Positions 1-10,700 are shown, numbered from the stretch's first letter. The stretch is DNA of 64,000 nt from Paenibacillus sp. NEAU-GSW1 (GCF_009737085.1 NZ_WOVL01000003.1:62001-126000), one strand, 5' to 3'. Made by a program: numbers and translations. The notes: generated by a model from the letters alone, not told the origin.

Positions 1-1441
1 GGGCGATAAAGGTCGAACGAAGATCAATATGCTCAATCGCGATATAGGAAGCCGCACGGGCAATCCACTGCGAGCCGTCGATGACCTGCTGCCGGATATT
101 TTCCATCAGCGACTTGTAGTCGTCCAGCGTAAATTTGTTATGGTAAAGCTTATGAATGATAGGCACCTGGGCAAGCTTTTGTTCAAAATCAATCCATACC
201 TGGACGAGCTGGCGCACGAGCTGTGCCTGTACCGCATTGCCGTAATCGTATTGAAGGCGGGGCGCCTCCGGCTCCCGTTCCTCAAACGCCGGGCTTGCCT
301 CCTGTCCCGCCTTATCGCCGACAACCGTTAACAGCATATATGAGGTTTGAAAACGTCCGCTTTCTGGCACCATGCACAGCACCTGTTCACCTGGCGACAA
401 GCGGCCCGAATGGAGCAGTTCCTCCAGCATAATGTAAATCGAGGCCGCGCCCGTGTTGCCTTTTGTATATAAATTGGTGAACCATTTATCTTCTGGAATG
501 GTCATGCCGCCAAGCTGCAGCAGCCGGAATATTTCATCGCGAAAAAAATGGGACGAATAGTGGCATACCATCCAATCGATTGCCGAAGGTTGAACTCTTC
601 CTTCCTCCACCAGCTCGAAAAAACGGTTCACGCCGACTTTCGGCATTTCGTTAACGAGCCGGATATCCTGCTTCAAGTTGACGGCCCCGTCATCAGCAGC
701 TTCATGGACGGAACGGTAATCCAGCCATGAAGAGCAGCCCTCGCGCTCTTTGTTTAAGCCGGCGTACATGCAAACGTCATATTTATTGGCGTAAGACTGG
801 TTATCGATCCATTCGACGCGCAGCGACAGTCCTTTTGCCGAAGGCTTGTTTTGCAGCACGGCCGCACCCGCCCCGTCAGACAGCATAAACCGCAAAAAGT
901 CGGTATCGAACGGCAATTGACCGCCACTGAAAGCGGCTTGCGCTTCAAAACGAGTATGCTTGAAAGCTCTGCTTGGAAACTCGCTGGCGCACGATATCGC
1001 GGTATCGTGCTCTCCGGACTGAATATGCAGGAAGGCATTTTTGAGCGCGTGCATGCCGCTGGCGCAAACGCCGTGATGCGTGGCGATTTCCATAACGGGC
1101 AGCTTCGTTTCCGCATGAACCATACTGGCGAATCCCGGAACGAGCAGATCGCCCTGCGTCGTCGCCGCCGCCAAAAAACCGATCCGCTCATCCAGCTTCT
1201 CCGCGTTTCGATCCAACGCGTCGCGGATCGCAAGAGCAGCCATTTCCGCGTTTGAATATAGGCTCTTCTGCTCTTTATCGATTGCATAATGGCGGTAACG
1301 AATCTGGTTCTGCTCCAATATGCGGCGTTTCGATTTCGAGCTTTTACCGGCCGTTTTGCCAAGATATTGTTCCATCTCTTCATTGCCGATCGGCGCCCCG
1401 GGCAGAAACTTCCCGATACTCGTCAAATAAACAGGTGTCAT
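1..1441 (-). CDS. KAS III-like condensing enzyme fused to a C-terminal helical (di-iron oxidase-like) domain, partial
   Basis: The reading frame starts at an ATG at 1441 (upstream AAGGGTGAT) and is open for 480 codons to the left edge, so the C-terminus is missing. Residues 1-380 have the thiolase fold of 3-oxoacyl-ACP synthase III: nucleophile Cys126 in GVCASGM, His294 in CHYSSHF and Asn329 in KGNTGAAS match the family's Cys-His-Asn triad. KAS III enzymes normally stop near residue 330-350. Here the chain goes on past residue 395 with amphipathic helices (WIDFEQKL near 416, SQWIARAASYIAIEHIDLR near 457) that resemble the heme-oxygenase-like iron-containing redox enzymes. The condensing domain is well supported; the second domain is inferred from helical pattern only. 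It follows tetR and a DUF3995 gene on the same strand and probably makes or modifies an acyl chain in the cytoplasm. Confidence 0.8.
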   Translation of the reverse strand, partial: MTPVYLTSIGKFLPGAPIGNEEMEQYLGKTAGKSSKSKRRILEQNQIRYRHYAIDKEQKSLYSNAEMAALAIRDALDRNAEKLDERIGFLAAATTQGDLLVPGFASMVHAETKLPVMEIATHHGVCASGMHALKNAFLHIQSGEHDTAISCASEFPSRAFKHTRFEAQAAFSGGQLPFDTDFLRFMLSDGAGAAVLQNKPSAKGLSLRVEWIDNQSYANKYDVCMYAGLNKEREGCSSWLDYRSVHEAADDGAVNLKQDIRLVNEMPKVGVNRFFELVEEGRVQPSAIDWMVCHYSSHFFRDEIFRLLQLGGMTIPEDKWFTNLYTKGNTGAASIYIMLEELLHSGRLSPGEQVLCMVPESGRFQTSYMLLTVVGDKAGQEASPAFEEREPEAPRLQYDYGNAVQAQLVRQLVQVWIDFEQKLAQVPIIHKLYHNKFTLDDYKSLMENIRQQVIDGSQWIARAASYIAIEHIDLRSTFIA

Positions 1442-1483
1442 TGCGCACATCACCCTTCAGTGGTATTAACCTCATGATGCGCG

Positions 1484-1527
1484 CTGACCGGTGAACCGTC
1501 TAGTACCATCCTTTTTTGGTACCGCAA
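1484..1527 (-). promoter_or_regulatory. Candidate promoter and TetR operator of the KAS III gene
   Basis: On the minus strand TTGCGG (1522-1527) and TACTAG (1500-1505) are separated by 16 bp and lie 58 bp or more upstream of the KAS III start. The -10 overlaps CTAGACGGT (1495-1503), which continues as GACGGTTCACCGGTC, an imperfect palindrome at 1486-1500. The same CTAGACGGT sits downstream of the -10 of the tetR gene at 2612-2620. Promoter strength is a guess; the shared motif is directly visible. Confidence 0.45.
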
Positions 1528-1569
1528 GTAAATAAGGATCTAAACCAATCCTTAGCCCAATCTAAATAA

Positions 1570-1998
1570 TTACTGAAGAATAATAACGAACAGAGCTGCG
1601 CCAAGCAATAGACATAGCGGCGAATAAAGCAAGCTGTCCCATCTCGCGAACACAGTGCCCTTCTTGCTTTTGAACAGACCCAGCCACTTAAAGTCGCCGA
1701 CTGCCCGCAGCACAAACACGATCGCCAGCGCCCAGCCTGCAAACCGTAACAGCGTGTCGGAAAAAAGGACAGGCTCGATTCCGCCTCCGAGCTCCGCCAC
1801 CGCCCAAGCCGCAAGCGCCATCAAGATCGCCACAACAGCCGTAGCGGGTTTAGTCGGACGAAATAATGGCTCCTGATCGTTGCTGATGCTGGGAATGGCG
1901 GCTCGATACCCTTTTCTGCCGCCAAAAACCCAATAGAAATGGATGCCGCTTACCGCAAACAATAAACCGCTTACGACCCAAGCCAATATCTCCGTCAT
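1570..1998 (-). CDS. DUF3995-family membrane protein
   Basis: A 142-residue protein with about four hydrophobic helices (ILAWVVSGLLFAVSGIHFYW at the N-terminus, then AVVAILMALAAWAVAEL, WALAIVFVLRAVG and SPLCLLLGAALFVIIL) and the conserved RAVGDFKWLGLFK segment followed by WDSLLYSPLC, typical of the DUF3995 family. Function is unknown. The ATG at 1998 is preferred over an upstream in-frame codon at 2067 because TAGGAGG lies 7 bp before it and the longer version would run back into tetR. It begins 22 bp after the tetR stop, so the two are probably one transcript; the KAS III gene follows 128 bp later with its own candidate promoter. Confidence 0.8.
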   Translation of the reverse strand: MTEILAWVVSGLLFAVSGIHFYWVFGGRKGYRAAIPSISNDQEPLFRPTKPATAVVAILMALAAWAVAELGGGIEPVLFSDTLLRFAGWALAIVFVLRAVGDFKWLGLFKSKKGTVFARWDSLLYSPLCLLLGAALFVIILQ

Positions 1999-2020
1999 CG
2001 TAAAACCTCCTAATATAGAT

Positions 2021-2584
2021 TCAATCCGCGCGCCCTCCGAACCATTCCTTCCGCAGCAGGCCGACATGCTTCTCCAACTGTTCCTCGCTTACAGGCGTAT
2101 GTTTGTGCCGCTCATACCAGCCTAAATAATAATGGTATAGCAGCCATGCTTTTTGCAGGGCAATCTCTTCGGAAAAGCCTTTTTGCACAAAAATCCGACT
2201 CGCAAAATCGATCCGCAGCTGCTCTGTCTCTTCCAAAACAGCGGCATACGCTTCATCCTCCAGCGCCAGCTTGCGCAAATAGAACAAAAAGTCACCCCGC
2301 ATCGTTACGGAAAACATTTGCCTTAGCAAAACTAACATTTTCTCGTCGGCTTCCGCGTCATCGCTCAACGTATGGATGACCTGATGTGTCGTTCTCGCCC
2401 TCCACTCCTCGACGATTTGTCTCACAAACTCCGATCGATTGCTGAAATACCAATAAAAGCTGCTTTTGCTGCATTGCAAGGCGGCCGCCATCTTCTCAAT
2501 GACCAGCGCTTCTTGGCCGCCTTGCGCAAACATCTCCATTCCCTTCTGAAGCCACTGCTCCCGTGACACAACCACTTTGGGCAT
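2021..2584 (-). CDS. TetR/AcrR family transcriptional regulator
   Basis: 187 residues. The N-terminal helix-turn-helix is seen in residues 5-50 (ALVIEKMAAALQCSKSSFYW followed by YFSNRSEFV), the usual TetR DNA-binding fold; the rest is a helical ligand/dimerisation domain with a conserved WLLYHYYLGWYERH segment near the C-terminus. It heads the TetR / DUF3995 / KAS III run on the minus strand. A partly palindromic GTACGGTACCGTC element lies between its promoter and its start, so it probably represses itself; the shared CTAGACGGT motif in front of the KAS III gene suggests that gene is a second target. Ligand unknown, possibly an acyl compound given the neighbour. Confidence 0.88.
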   Translation of the reverse strand: MPKVVVSREQWLQKGMEMFAQGGQEALVIEKMAAALQCSKSSFYWYFSNRSEFVRQIVEEWRARTTHQVIHTLSDDAEADEKMLVLLRQMFSVTMRGDFLFYLRKLALEDEAYAAVLEETEQLRIDFASRIFVQKGFSEEIALQKAWLLYHYYLGWYERHKHTPVSEEQLEKHVGLLRKEWFGGRAD

Positions 2585-2605
2585 ATCCGCTCTCCACCTT
2601 TTCTG

Positions 2606-2658
2606 TACGGTACCGTCTAGATAATTGTATTATATGCATCGTTTCCAATAAATTGCAA
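2606..2658 (-). promoter_or_regulatory. tetR promoter with operator-like palindrome
   Basis: TTGCAA (2653-2658) and TATAAT (2629-2634) are 18 bp apart on the minus strand. Just downstream is a near-palindrome, TACGGTACCGTC on plus at 2606-2617, flanked by CTAG. This layout is what an autorepressed TetR gene usually shows. Confidence 0.6.
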
Positions 2659-2699
2659 TCTGTTCAAACGAATGTCACAAAACCTTGCCAAATGAAAAA

Positions 2700-2718
2700 G
2701 ACGCCCATAAGGGCGGAG
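2700..2718 (-). terminator. Small hairpin with T tract
   Basis: On the minus strand CGCCC and GGGCG pair around a short loop and are followed by GTCTTTTTC. It is a second possible stop site downstream of the FhuF-like gene, beyond the stronger hairpin at 2800-2843. No convincing gene lies between the two. Confidence 0.35.
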
Positions 2719-2799
2719 GTTGCCGGGAGCTTCCTCCCCTTACACTGCCGAATAACGAAACTTTCCTCCGCTATTTTCTCGTGTCGGGCAACCCATTCT

Positions 2800-2843
2800 A
2801 AAAAAGAGAAACCCGTCGCCATTAAATAGGACACGGGTTTCTC
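2800..2843 (-). terminator. Rho-independent terminator of the FhuF-like gene
   Basis: GAGAAACCCGT (2806-2816) pairs exactly with ACGGGTTTCTC (2833-2843), and on the minus strand the stem is followed by TTTTTTA. It lies 25 bp after the stop codon of the reductase gene. Confidence 0.85.
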
Positions 2844-2867
2844 TACATTCTCGACTTGCAAAACAAT

Positions 2868-3680
2868 CTATTTCGCAGCAGCCATTTCAATCATTTCGCA
2901 CGCTCTCGCTTCTCTCTCCTCCGCCGTCAGCCGCGGACAAGTATAGCACTTTGATCCATTCTCGCGGCGGTCGTACAGACAGCAGGACGACTGCATGAGC
3001 CATTTTTCATCGGGATTCAGCGGATTTTCCACATAACGCGGATTCAAGTGCTGATACGGATTCCGTCTGCGGCGAAACAGCTCCGGCTCCAGAAGCTCAA
3101 TGAGCTGACCGCTGTCGCGAATAAATTTGTCCAGTATCGCTCCCTCTCCGAGATAGCTCGTCAAGAAATCTTTCAAATAGGTCAGCTGTCCGCCAAATTG
3201 CTGCCAGATGGCATCCGGCTTTAATTCGGCCGCTTCCGCCAAAGCCTCGACAGCGGGCGTAATAAAGCTCGAGAAGTATTCTCGCCAATGGTTGAGCAGA
3301 AACGCTCGCCGATGTTCCTCGCCATCCGCCGGCAACGGAACCGAACGAAGCTCTTTGATTTTGTAGCCGAGATGGGCATGATCGTCATGCAGCTCCACCT
3401 GGAAAATGAGATTATCAGGCGACAAATCGATGAGCCGGTCGACCTGGGAAGCAAACAGCAGCTGAATCAACGTCAGTTTGCAAAGCGACGTTCCGACAAA
3501 GGATGCCGGGAGAGCAAGCGATGTCGCTTGTACCGTAGCTCCGCCCATGCGCAAGGCTTCCTGCAGCATAGCCGAGTTAAACAGCTCATCAGCCGCGACT
3601 TCATAAATCGGATGATCCGCACCTTCCGGCGACACATGATAGTACATTTTCACAATGGTGAAATCAAACAACTGCTCCAT
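2868..3680 (-). CDS. FhuF-like siderophore-iron reductase with C-terminal 2Fe-2S motif
   Basis: About 270 residues. The C-terminus carries the hallmark FhuF-type iron-sulfur motif: adjacent cysteines in SSCCLYDRR, then Cys-x2-Cys in SKCYTCPRL, spaced about ten residues, which bind a 2Fe-2S cluster. Members of this family reduce ferric iron on imported siderophores in the cytoplasm to release it. The ATG at 3680 is chosen because GGAGG lies 8 bp upstream; an ATG five codons earlier at 3695 has only a poorly spaced site. A Fur box at 3753-3767 lies just upstream, so iron starvation should induce it. It stands alone, although a second Fur-controlled transport locus lies at 35-43 kb. Confidence 0.85.
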   Translation of the reverse strand: MEQLFDFTIVKMYYHVSPEGADHPIYEVAADELFNSAMLQEALRMGGATVQATSLALPASFVGTSLCKLTLIQLLFASQVDRLIDLSPDNLIFQVELHDDHAHLGYKIKELRSVPLPADGEEHRRAFLLNHWREYFSSFITPAVEALAEAAELKPDAIWQQFGGQLTYLKDFLTSYLGEGAILDKFIRDSGQLIELLEPELFRRRRNPYQHLNPRYVENPLNPDEKWLMQSSCCLYDRRENGSKCYTCPRLTAEEREARACEMIEMAAAK

Positions 3681-3739
3681 AACCGGCTCCTCCATCGTCC
3701 CTCTATATCAAGCGCAACTTACTGTTATCTTTATGATTG

Positions 3740-4527
3740 TCATTGGATTCTATGATAACCATTCTCAAATAGAGAGTCAATTTTTTTGCGCCGCAGCGAG
3801 CGAATCAACAAAATAATCCGCGATAAACCTAAAACAAGCAGCGCTATGGAAGCGCAGAACGCCAAGTGAGTTACGCCCGGCATAAAGGAAAGCAACGGCG
3901 CCCACGACATTTGGAGAACGAGCGGCGCCGCAATAAGAATTAGCAGCGGTACGGCAATGTGCAGCAATCCAACCGATATGAAGTGCATCGCAATCGAAAG
4001 CCCTTTAACTTTAAAAACCTTCTTCCATCGCAGCGCTACATATAATGAACGAACAATAAATAGCAGCACGAGCAAGCCGATAACGCGCAGCGGCCATTCC
4101 TCCCCGCTTCCGGCAGCCAGCGCCGGCGGCTCCTTGCCATTTAATATATTTACGATGGCAGTTGTCAAAATGCCGTACACCGATACGTTCCGATTAATGA
4201 GAATAACGATGCCATAATCACCTTCGATATGCATATTGGCTTGAAAATGCTCCACGCCGCCATTATGCGAGATCGTATTCTTCTCTGCTAGCCATCCCAT
4301 GCCCCGTTTTTGTCGACGATGCCAACTGCCGCGCCGGGCAAGTTCAGCCGATCCAAAACCAGATTCATATAGTTATCGATTTCTGCGGATTGCGATTGCG
4401 TTAGCGTTGCGGCAGCCGACGCAGATGCCGGATGCTCTTTGCCGAAGCTGTATGCCACCAGCCCCGCGGCAATTGTGCAGAGCAACACGGACATGCAGAA
4501 CGTGTAGCCAAATGCCGACTTTTTCAT
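3740..4527 (-). pseudogene. Internally deleted beta-lactamase-fold serine hydrolase (class C / PBP-like)
   Basis: Two pieces of one gene are joined. The 5' part (4527 to about 4297) encodes a signal peptide and the start of a class C beta-lactamase-like domain, with LNLPGAAVGIVDKNG, then hits TAG. The 3' part, in another frame from about 4300 to 3740, begins with GMGWLAEKNTISHNGG, which is the end of such a domain with its His-x-Gly box, followed by four membrane helices. The central region with the catalytic SxxK and YxN motifs is absent, so about 250-300 codons were lost together with the frame. The promoter and GGTGGGG ribosome site remain. It cannot encode an active enzyme. Confidence 0.82.
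3753..3767. promoter_or_regulatory. Fur box upstream of the FhuF-like gene
   Basis: TGATAACCATTCTCA matches the Bacillus 7-1-7 Fur consensus TGATAATnATTATCA in 12 of the 14 defined positions. It is about 75 bp upstream of the reductase start, inside the decayed 3' end of the neighbouring pseudogene. Confidence 0.7.
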
Positions 4528-4581
4528 TTCCCCACCCGTACCTTTCTTCTCTCCATCTCAAACGGTATAAACATGCTATTT

Positions 4582-4610
4582 ATTGTAAGTTGAATGCGTC
4601 GAGTAAACAA
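4582..4610 (-). promoter_or_regulatory. Promoter of the serine hydrolase pseudogene
   Basis: On the minus strand TTGTTT (4605-4610) and TACAAT (4582-4587) are separated by exactly 17 bp, about 55 bp upstream of the pseudogene start. Confidence 0.5.
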
Positions 4611-4765
4611 TAGCCTCCGGATGGAGAATGGCTCCGACTGAAGTCCAGAGGAATCAGCGCGCTGGCAACAAGCGATTTTATAAAGCTTCATTCATAAAAA
4701 TGCCAAAAGCGTGGAATGGTAATAAAGTCGTTTTTTACTATTTCAGTTTTTGGAGGACTTCTAGC

Positions 4766-7700
4766 ATGAGTATGCTTGGGCAAAATTTGCAGGATCACGC
4801 GCATAAGCTTGCGCTGGAACATGAGCCGCACGGCGGGCGATTTTCGCCCAAAGCATTATGGCGGCAAATGGAAGCGGACGTTGAAGGGCTGCGCGATTTT
4901 ATAAAACAGCTGCACGAGGATCGCAGCTCTTGCGAGCAGCCTTCCGAGGAATGGCTCCTCGACCATTCGGAATTTCTGGAATCGGAGCTTTCCGGCATTC
5001 AAATAGAGCTCGAAGGGCTGCGCGCCAAACAGCTTCCCATTGTCATGAAAGCGAACGGAAAGGATACGAAAGTGCGGATCGCATCGATCTGCGAAGCTTA
5101 TTTGGAGCATACTGACGGACAGCTTGAGGAAGACTCTTTCGCCCTCTATTTCAATTCCTATCAGGAAATATCCGTACTGACCTCCGCCGAATGCTGGTCG
5201 GCGCCGCTTTTCATGAAGATGGAAATGATCCGCCGATTGGCCGGGCTCATGGAGCCCGTAAAGGAACGGAGGCAAATATGCAAGAAAGTGGATCAAATGC
5301 TCTCGGGTATCGCCGCCTCCGATCTGACGCCGGAGCGGCTCAAGCTCGCGCTGGACGAAGCAAACGTGGATCTGCCGCTGTCGGGAGCAATGATCGTCCA
5401 CCTTGTCAAACATCTCCGCGAGCATGCCGAGGATACCGCTCATATCGGAGAATGGCTCGTTTGCAAGCTGGACAATGCGCCGGATGATTTGGACGCCATT
5501 CTCTCGTATGAATATCGCCTGCAAGCGGTCTATCAAGTAAGCACCGGCAACGTCATCAGCAGCCTGCGCACGCTTTCCAGATGGATCTGGAGCGACTTGT
5601 TCGAACAGATCAGCGTCATTGAGCAGACGCTGCGCGGAGAGCAGGCAGGCGACTATGTCCGATTGGACGGCTCCAGCCGCCATACGCTGCGCTATCGGGT
5701 CGAGCAGCTCGCCGGACGAATGAAGGTGACGGAAAATCTAGTCGCTTCCCAAGCTACGCAATTGGCCAACGCCGTATTCGAAGCTGCGAAAGGGAAGCCG
5801 GAACAAGCCGCTGTATTCCCCCCCAGAGCCGGGAATACAGCTTATTATTTGCTGGAAGCGCGCGGGATGCGAAAGCTTCAGCAAGCGTTAAAGCAGTGCG
5901 GCAAGACGGGGGCTTTGCCGCAAGCCGGCATTAAACGCCGGGCAGCCGGGTTGTACATCCAGCTGTCTGCGCTTTTTACGGTCGCCGCACTCATCGCCTT
6001 CTTTTTTACTGTCGGCGCGAGCGGTCCGATCACCCCGCTCGGCTGGGCCGCAGCGCTGCTGCTGCTCGTCATCCCGGCGAGCGAATGGGGCGTGACGGCC
6101 ATTCATTGGCTGATCGAACGGGTGGCAAAGCCAATCCGCCTGCTTCGTTACGACTTTTCGAAAGGAATTCCCGAGGATGCCGCCACGATGGTCGTCATCC
6201 CCGTCATCTGGTCGCGAAAGGAAGATGTTACGGCAACGGCTCAAAGGCTGGAACTGCATTATTTGGCCAATCGCGATCCTAAGCTCCGCTTCGCGATATT
6301 AAGCGATTTCCGCGACGCCGACCAGGAGCGGCTTCTGGAGGATGAAGCGATACTGCGCGCAGCCGAAGCGGAAATTGAAAAACTGAACCGGAGCTATCCG
6401 GGACAAGTGTTTCATCTGTTCCACCGCAGCAGGAAATGGAACGCATCCGAGCAGGCATGGATGGGCTGGGAGCGCAAACGGGGCAAACTCGAGGAATTTG
6501 TAAAGCTGCTGCGAGGCGATAAAGACACCAGCTTCTCTTTCGTGTATGGCGACAAGCATGCGGCACTAGGCTCGATCCGCTACGTCATAACGCTGGATGC
6601 CGACACGCAGCTGCCGCTTGAGAGCGCGAAACGAATGATCGGCGCGATCCATTTGCCGTTCAACCGACCGCGCTTGAATGAAAACAAGACGAGCGTCGTC
6701 GAAGGCTACGGCGTGCTTCAGCCGAGAATCGGCATGACGTACGAAAGCGCGCGAAGATCGCGCCTTACCTCTCTATACGCATACGAAGCCGGTCTAGACC
6801 CCTACGCCTTTGCGGTATCGGATCCTTATCAGGATGCGATCGGGCAAGGCATTTTTACCGGCAAAGGCATTTTCGACGTGGACGCCTTTTATCATGTGCT
6901 TGGCAATCGACTGCCGGAAAACCGGGTGCTCAGCCATGACTTGCTGGAAGGCGGCTTTCTGCGGGCCGGACTGCTGTCCGATATCGAGCTGATCGACGAT
7001 CACCCGCCAACCTTTCTGTCGATGCAAAAAAGGCTGCACCGCTGGATTCGCGGCGACTGGCAGCTGCTCCCTTGGCTTGCGGCAAAGGCCCGCAACGGAA
7101 GCGGCGAGCTGGCGCCCACTTATTTGTCGCTGATGACGCGCTGGCAAATCTTCGACAATCTGCGCCGCAGCCTGCTGCAGCCGGCGCTGTTTATCGTACT
7201 TATGCTGGCCGCTCCCGTTCTTCCGGGACCGTTCTGGGGCTGGCTGTCGATTGTGCTGCTGACGCATTTTCTGCCGGCAATCCGGCAGCTGTTCACGCCG
7301 TTCACGCTGGTTCAACGTCCTGCAAGTTTGCTGCGTACATTAGGACACGGATTAATCTCGTTTATGACGATGCCGTTCCAGAGCGCATTGCTCCTTGGAG
7401 CCATTGTCCGAACCGTATACCGGCTCGCAATCTCCAAGCGGAGGCTGCTCGAATGGACGAGCCAAGCCGAGGTCGAGCGGACAAACAAAGATAAGGCTGC
7501 TCCCGCAATGGCCGGTTTGGGCATAGGTTACTTACTGATCGTACTGATGGCCGCGGGCGTCTTCACTACAGGCTCCGTTTCCGTGTTCATAACCGGCATC
7601 GTCATCTGCTTGTTATGGAGCTTCGCGCCGCTTGCTATTCGCTGGCTGGATCAACCGCCGGTACGCGACGAGGCGCAGTTCTCTAAGCAAGAGCAGGAGA

Positions 7701-10700
7701 TGCTGCTGAAGCTCGCTCGCGACATTTGGGCCTTCTACGAGGACTTCGTCACGGAGAAGGACAACTGGCTGCCGCCTGACAACGTGCAAATCGAGCCCGA
7801 TCGCGGCATTGCGCACCGCACCTCGCCGACGAACATCGGCATGTATGTGACGTGCGCGCTGGCTGCAAGAGATTTCGGCTTTATCGATACGCCAAATCTC
7901 GTTGAACGTCTGGAGCAAACAGTCGGCACGATCGAGCGGATGAAAAAATGGGAGGGCCATCTGTACAACTGGTACGATACCGAGTCTCTCGCTCCGTTGC
8001 TGCCGATTTATGTGTCCACCGTCGACTCGGGCAACATGGTCGCTTCGCTAATGACCGCTAAGGAAGGGCTGCTGGAGTGGCTGCGGGCGGACAGCGGGCA
8101 GGAGCTTGACGATCCGCTGCCGAGTAAGACTTGGCCGCAAAAGCAAAAGGAAGACCGCTTCGAAGTCGCCTTCTCCGACGAACTTGGCGCCGTTGACTGG
8201 ACGGCGCTAAACGCCCGGGGGCAGCGTCTGGCATCCCGCATCGACAAGCTGATTCATGCGACCGATTTCCGGCCGCTGCTGGACGGCAAGACCAATCTGT
8301 TGTCGCTTGGCTACCATGTCACTTCGAACAAACGCGATGATGTGCTCTATGACTTGCTCGCATCGGAAGCGCGGCAAGCCAGCTTCGTCGCGATTGCGCT
8401 TGGCCAGGTGTCCGTCGCGCATTGGAATGCGCTTGGCCGGACATTGACGAAGACCAGCAACCGGCCGCTGCTGCTCTCTTGGTCCGGCACGATGTTCGAA
8501 TATTTGATGCCTTGGCTGCTTATGAAAACGTATCGGAATACCATTTGGGACAGCACCTACCGCGCCGTCGTCGATCGGCAGATCGATTATGCAAGGCAGC
8601 ATAATGTGCCGTTTGGCATTTCCGAATCCGGCTACTATGCCTTCGATCATCAGATGAACTATCAGTATCGGGCGTTCGGCGTGCCGGGACTAGGATTTAA
8701 ACGCGGGCTGGAGCAAGATTTGGTGCTCGCTCCTTATGCGACGGTAATGGCGCTTCCTTATGCGCCGAAGGAAGGCTTGCAGGCGCTGGGACAAATGGAG
8801 CAGCTGGGCGCGCGCGGAAAATACGGCTATTATGAAGCTTTGGATTTCACGCCGCGACGGATGCAGTCCGGCCGGAAGAACGAAGTTATCCGCAGCTTTA
8901 TGGCCCATCATCAGGGCATGAGCATGCTGACCTTGTCCAACCTGCTCTCTCCGTTTACGATGACGGATCGGTTCCATCGCAATAAAGAGGTTCGCTCCGC
9001 TGAGCTGCTGCTTCAGGAACGTGTGCCGCGCCGCTCGAAACGGATCAAGCATCCCGCTTTGTACCGCTCTCCGGGAAGCAGAGAGCAAGCGAAGCCGGAG
9101 CATAATCCGATTCGCGAATTCAAGTCGCCGCATACCGCAACGCCGGAGGCTTGCCTGCTCTCGAACGGCCGCTTCTCCACGATGGTGACGGCCAGCGGCA
9201 GCGGGCACGCAAGCTGGGAAGGCCTTTCCGTTACAAGATGGCGAGAAGAGCCTGTCCGCGATTCGTGGGGCAGCTATATTTATATTCGCGACGTCTTCTC
9301 CGACCGGATCTGGTCGCCTTCTTACCAGCCGTGCCGAACGGAGACGCTCGATCAGCGAGTCTATTTCGAGCCGGATAAAGCGACCTTCACCCGGACGTTC
9401 GAGGGCGTCGAGACGTGTATGGAAATATGCGTCTCTCCCGAAACCGATACGGAGGTTCGGCGCATTACGCTGACCAACCGGGGAGACGCGCAGAAGGTGC
9501 TTGAAGTAACCTCCTTCCTGGAGCTCGCGCTCGCAAACCCGATTGCCGACGATGCGCATCCGGCGTTCAGCAAGCTGTTCGTCCGCACGGCATACGAGGC
9601 GGGAAGCGAGCTGCTCGTCGCCAGCCGGCGCAAGCGGGAGGAGAAGGACCGGGCGCTGTGGGCTACCCATACGCTGACGGCAAACAGCAGCGCCGTCGGC
9701 TCGGTTGAGTTCGAAACCGACCGCGTATCGTTCATCGGGCGCGGACACCGGCTGTCTGCGCCAAGCTCGATACGCAGCCGGCTGAAGGCGAAAACCGGGT
9801 CGGTAGCCGATCCCGCCTTCGTGATGCGGCGGCGCGTGCAGATCGAACCCGGCGAGAAAGTGCAGCTGTTTGCCATCACATCAGTAGCGGAGACGAGAGA
9901 AGACGCCGTCGAATCGACCTCCAAGCTGGCGCACGCGCAAGCGGTAGAGCGAGCATTCCAGCTCGCTTGGACGCGCAGCCGGGTCGAGCTTCGCAGCCTG
10001 CATCTCGATCAGGCCGAAGCCCTATCGTTCCAGAAGCTTGCCGGTCAAATTTTGTACACCCCTCCGCTCAGCAGCGAAAGGGCCTTGCAAATCGAGGCCA
10101 ATACGAAAAGCCAGCCGGGGCTGTGGTCGTTCGGCATTTCCGGCGACAAGCCGATTGTGCTCGCGCAAATCGAGAATCAAAGCCATATGCCGTTTATTAT
10201 GAAGCTGCTGACCGGCCATGAATATTTGCGGCGGCTGGGCTTGCGCTTCGATCTCGTGTTTCTGAACGATTCGAACGACGGCTATCAGCAAAATCTTCAG
10301 GATGCTTTGAGCCGCGCGGTCGAACACGGCGTCGACCGGTTCGGCACAGGCGCAGCGGGTATCCATGTGCTGCCGACAAATCGGCTAACCGCCGAGGATA
10401 TCGCCTTGCTCAAAGCGGTTGCGCGTGTGACGCTCCGCGCAGGCGGACCAAGCCTGGCCGGCCAGCTCCGGCTTCCGAAGCCGGATGAAAACGCGGCCTG
10501 GCCAGAGCCGCTGCAGACCGTATCGGAGCCTGCGCAGCAGCAGGATACGGCGGTCTCAAAGCCGGCCGTTTCGGTTTCGTTGAATGTTGGCCAAGACAGC
10601 GCGCACGCACCTGCCTGGAGCGGCAAGGATGTGCAGTTTTTCAACGGCTGGGGCGGTTTTTCGGAGGACGGCAAGCAATATAAGCTGCTTATTGCAAACG

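Noticed and set aside
754..1383. A long minus-strand open frame of 209 codons
   Set aside because: It is another frame of the KAS III gene. The true frame has the catalytic Cys, His and Asn motifs; this one is Arg/Ser-rich without any motif.
2664..2861. 65-codon minus-strand open frame downstream of the FhuF gene
   Set aside because: It runs through the terminator hairpin of the FhuF gene, has no ribosome site and no family resemblance.
4628..4765. N-terminal extension of the glucan synthase frame
   Set aside because: The extra 46 codons have no ribosome site and a composition unlike the protein; TGGAGG lies just before the ATG at 4766.
8690..9748. Long antisense open frames inside the glucan synthase gene
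   Set aside because: They mirror the base composition of the sense gene, lack ribosome sites and encode Arg/Gln-rich sequences without motifs.
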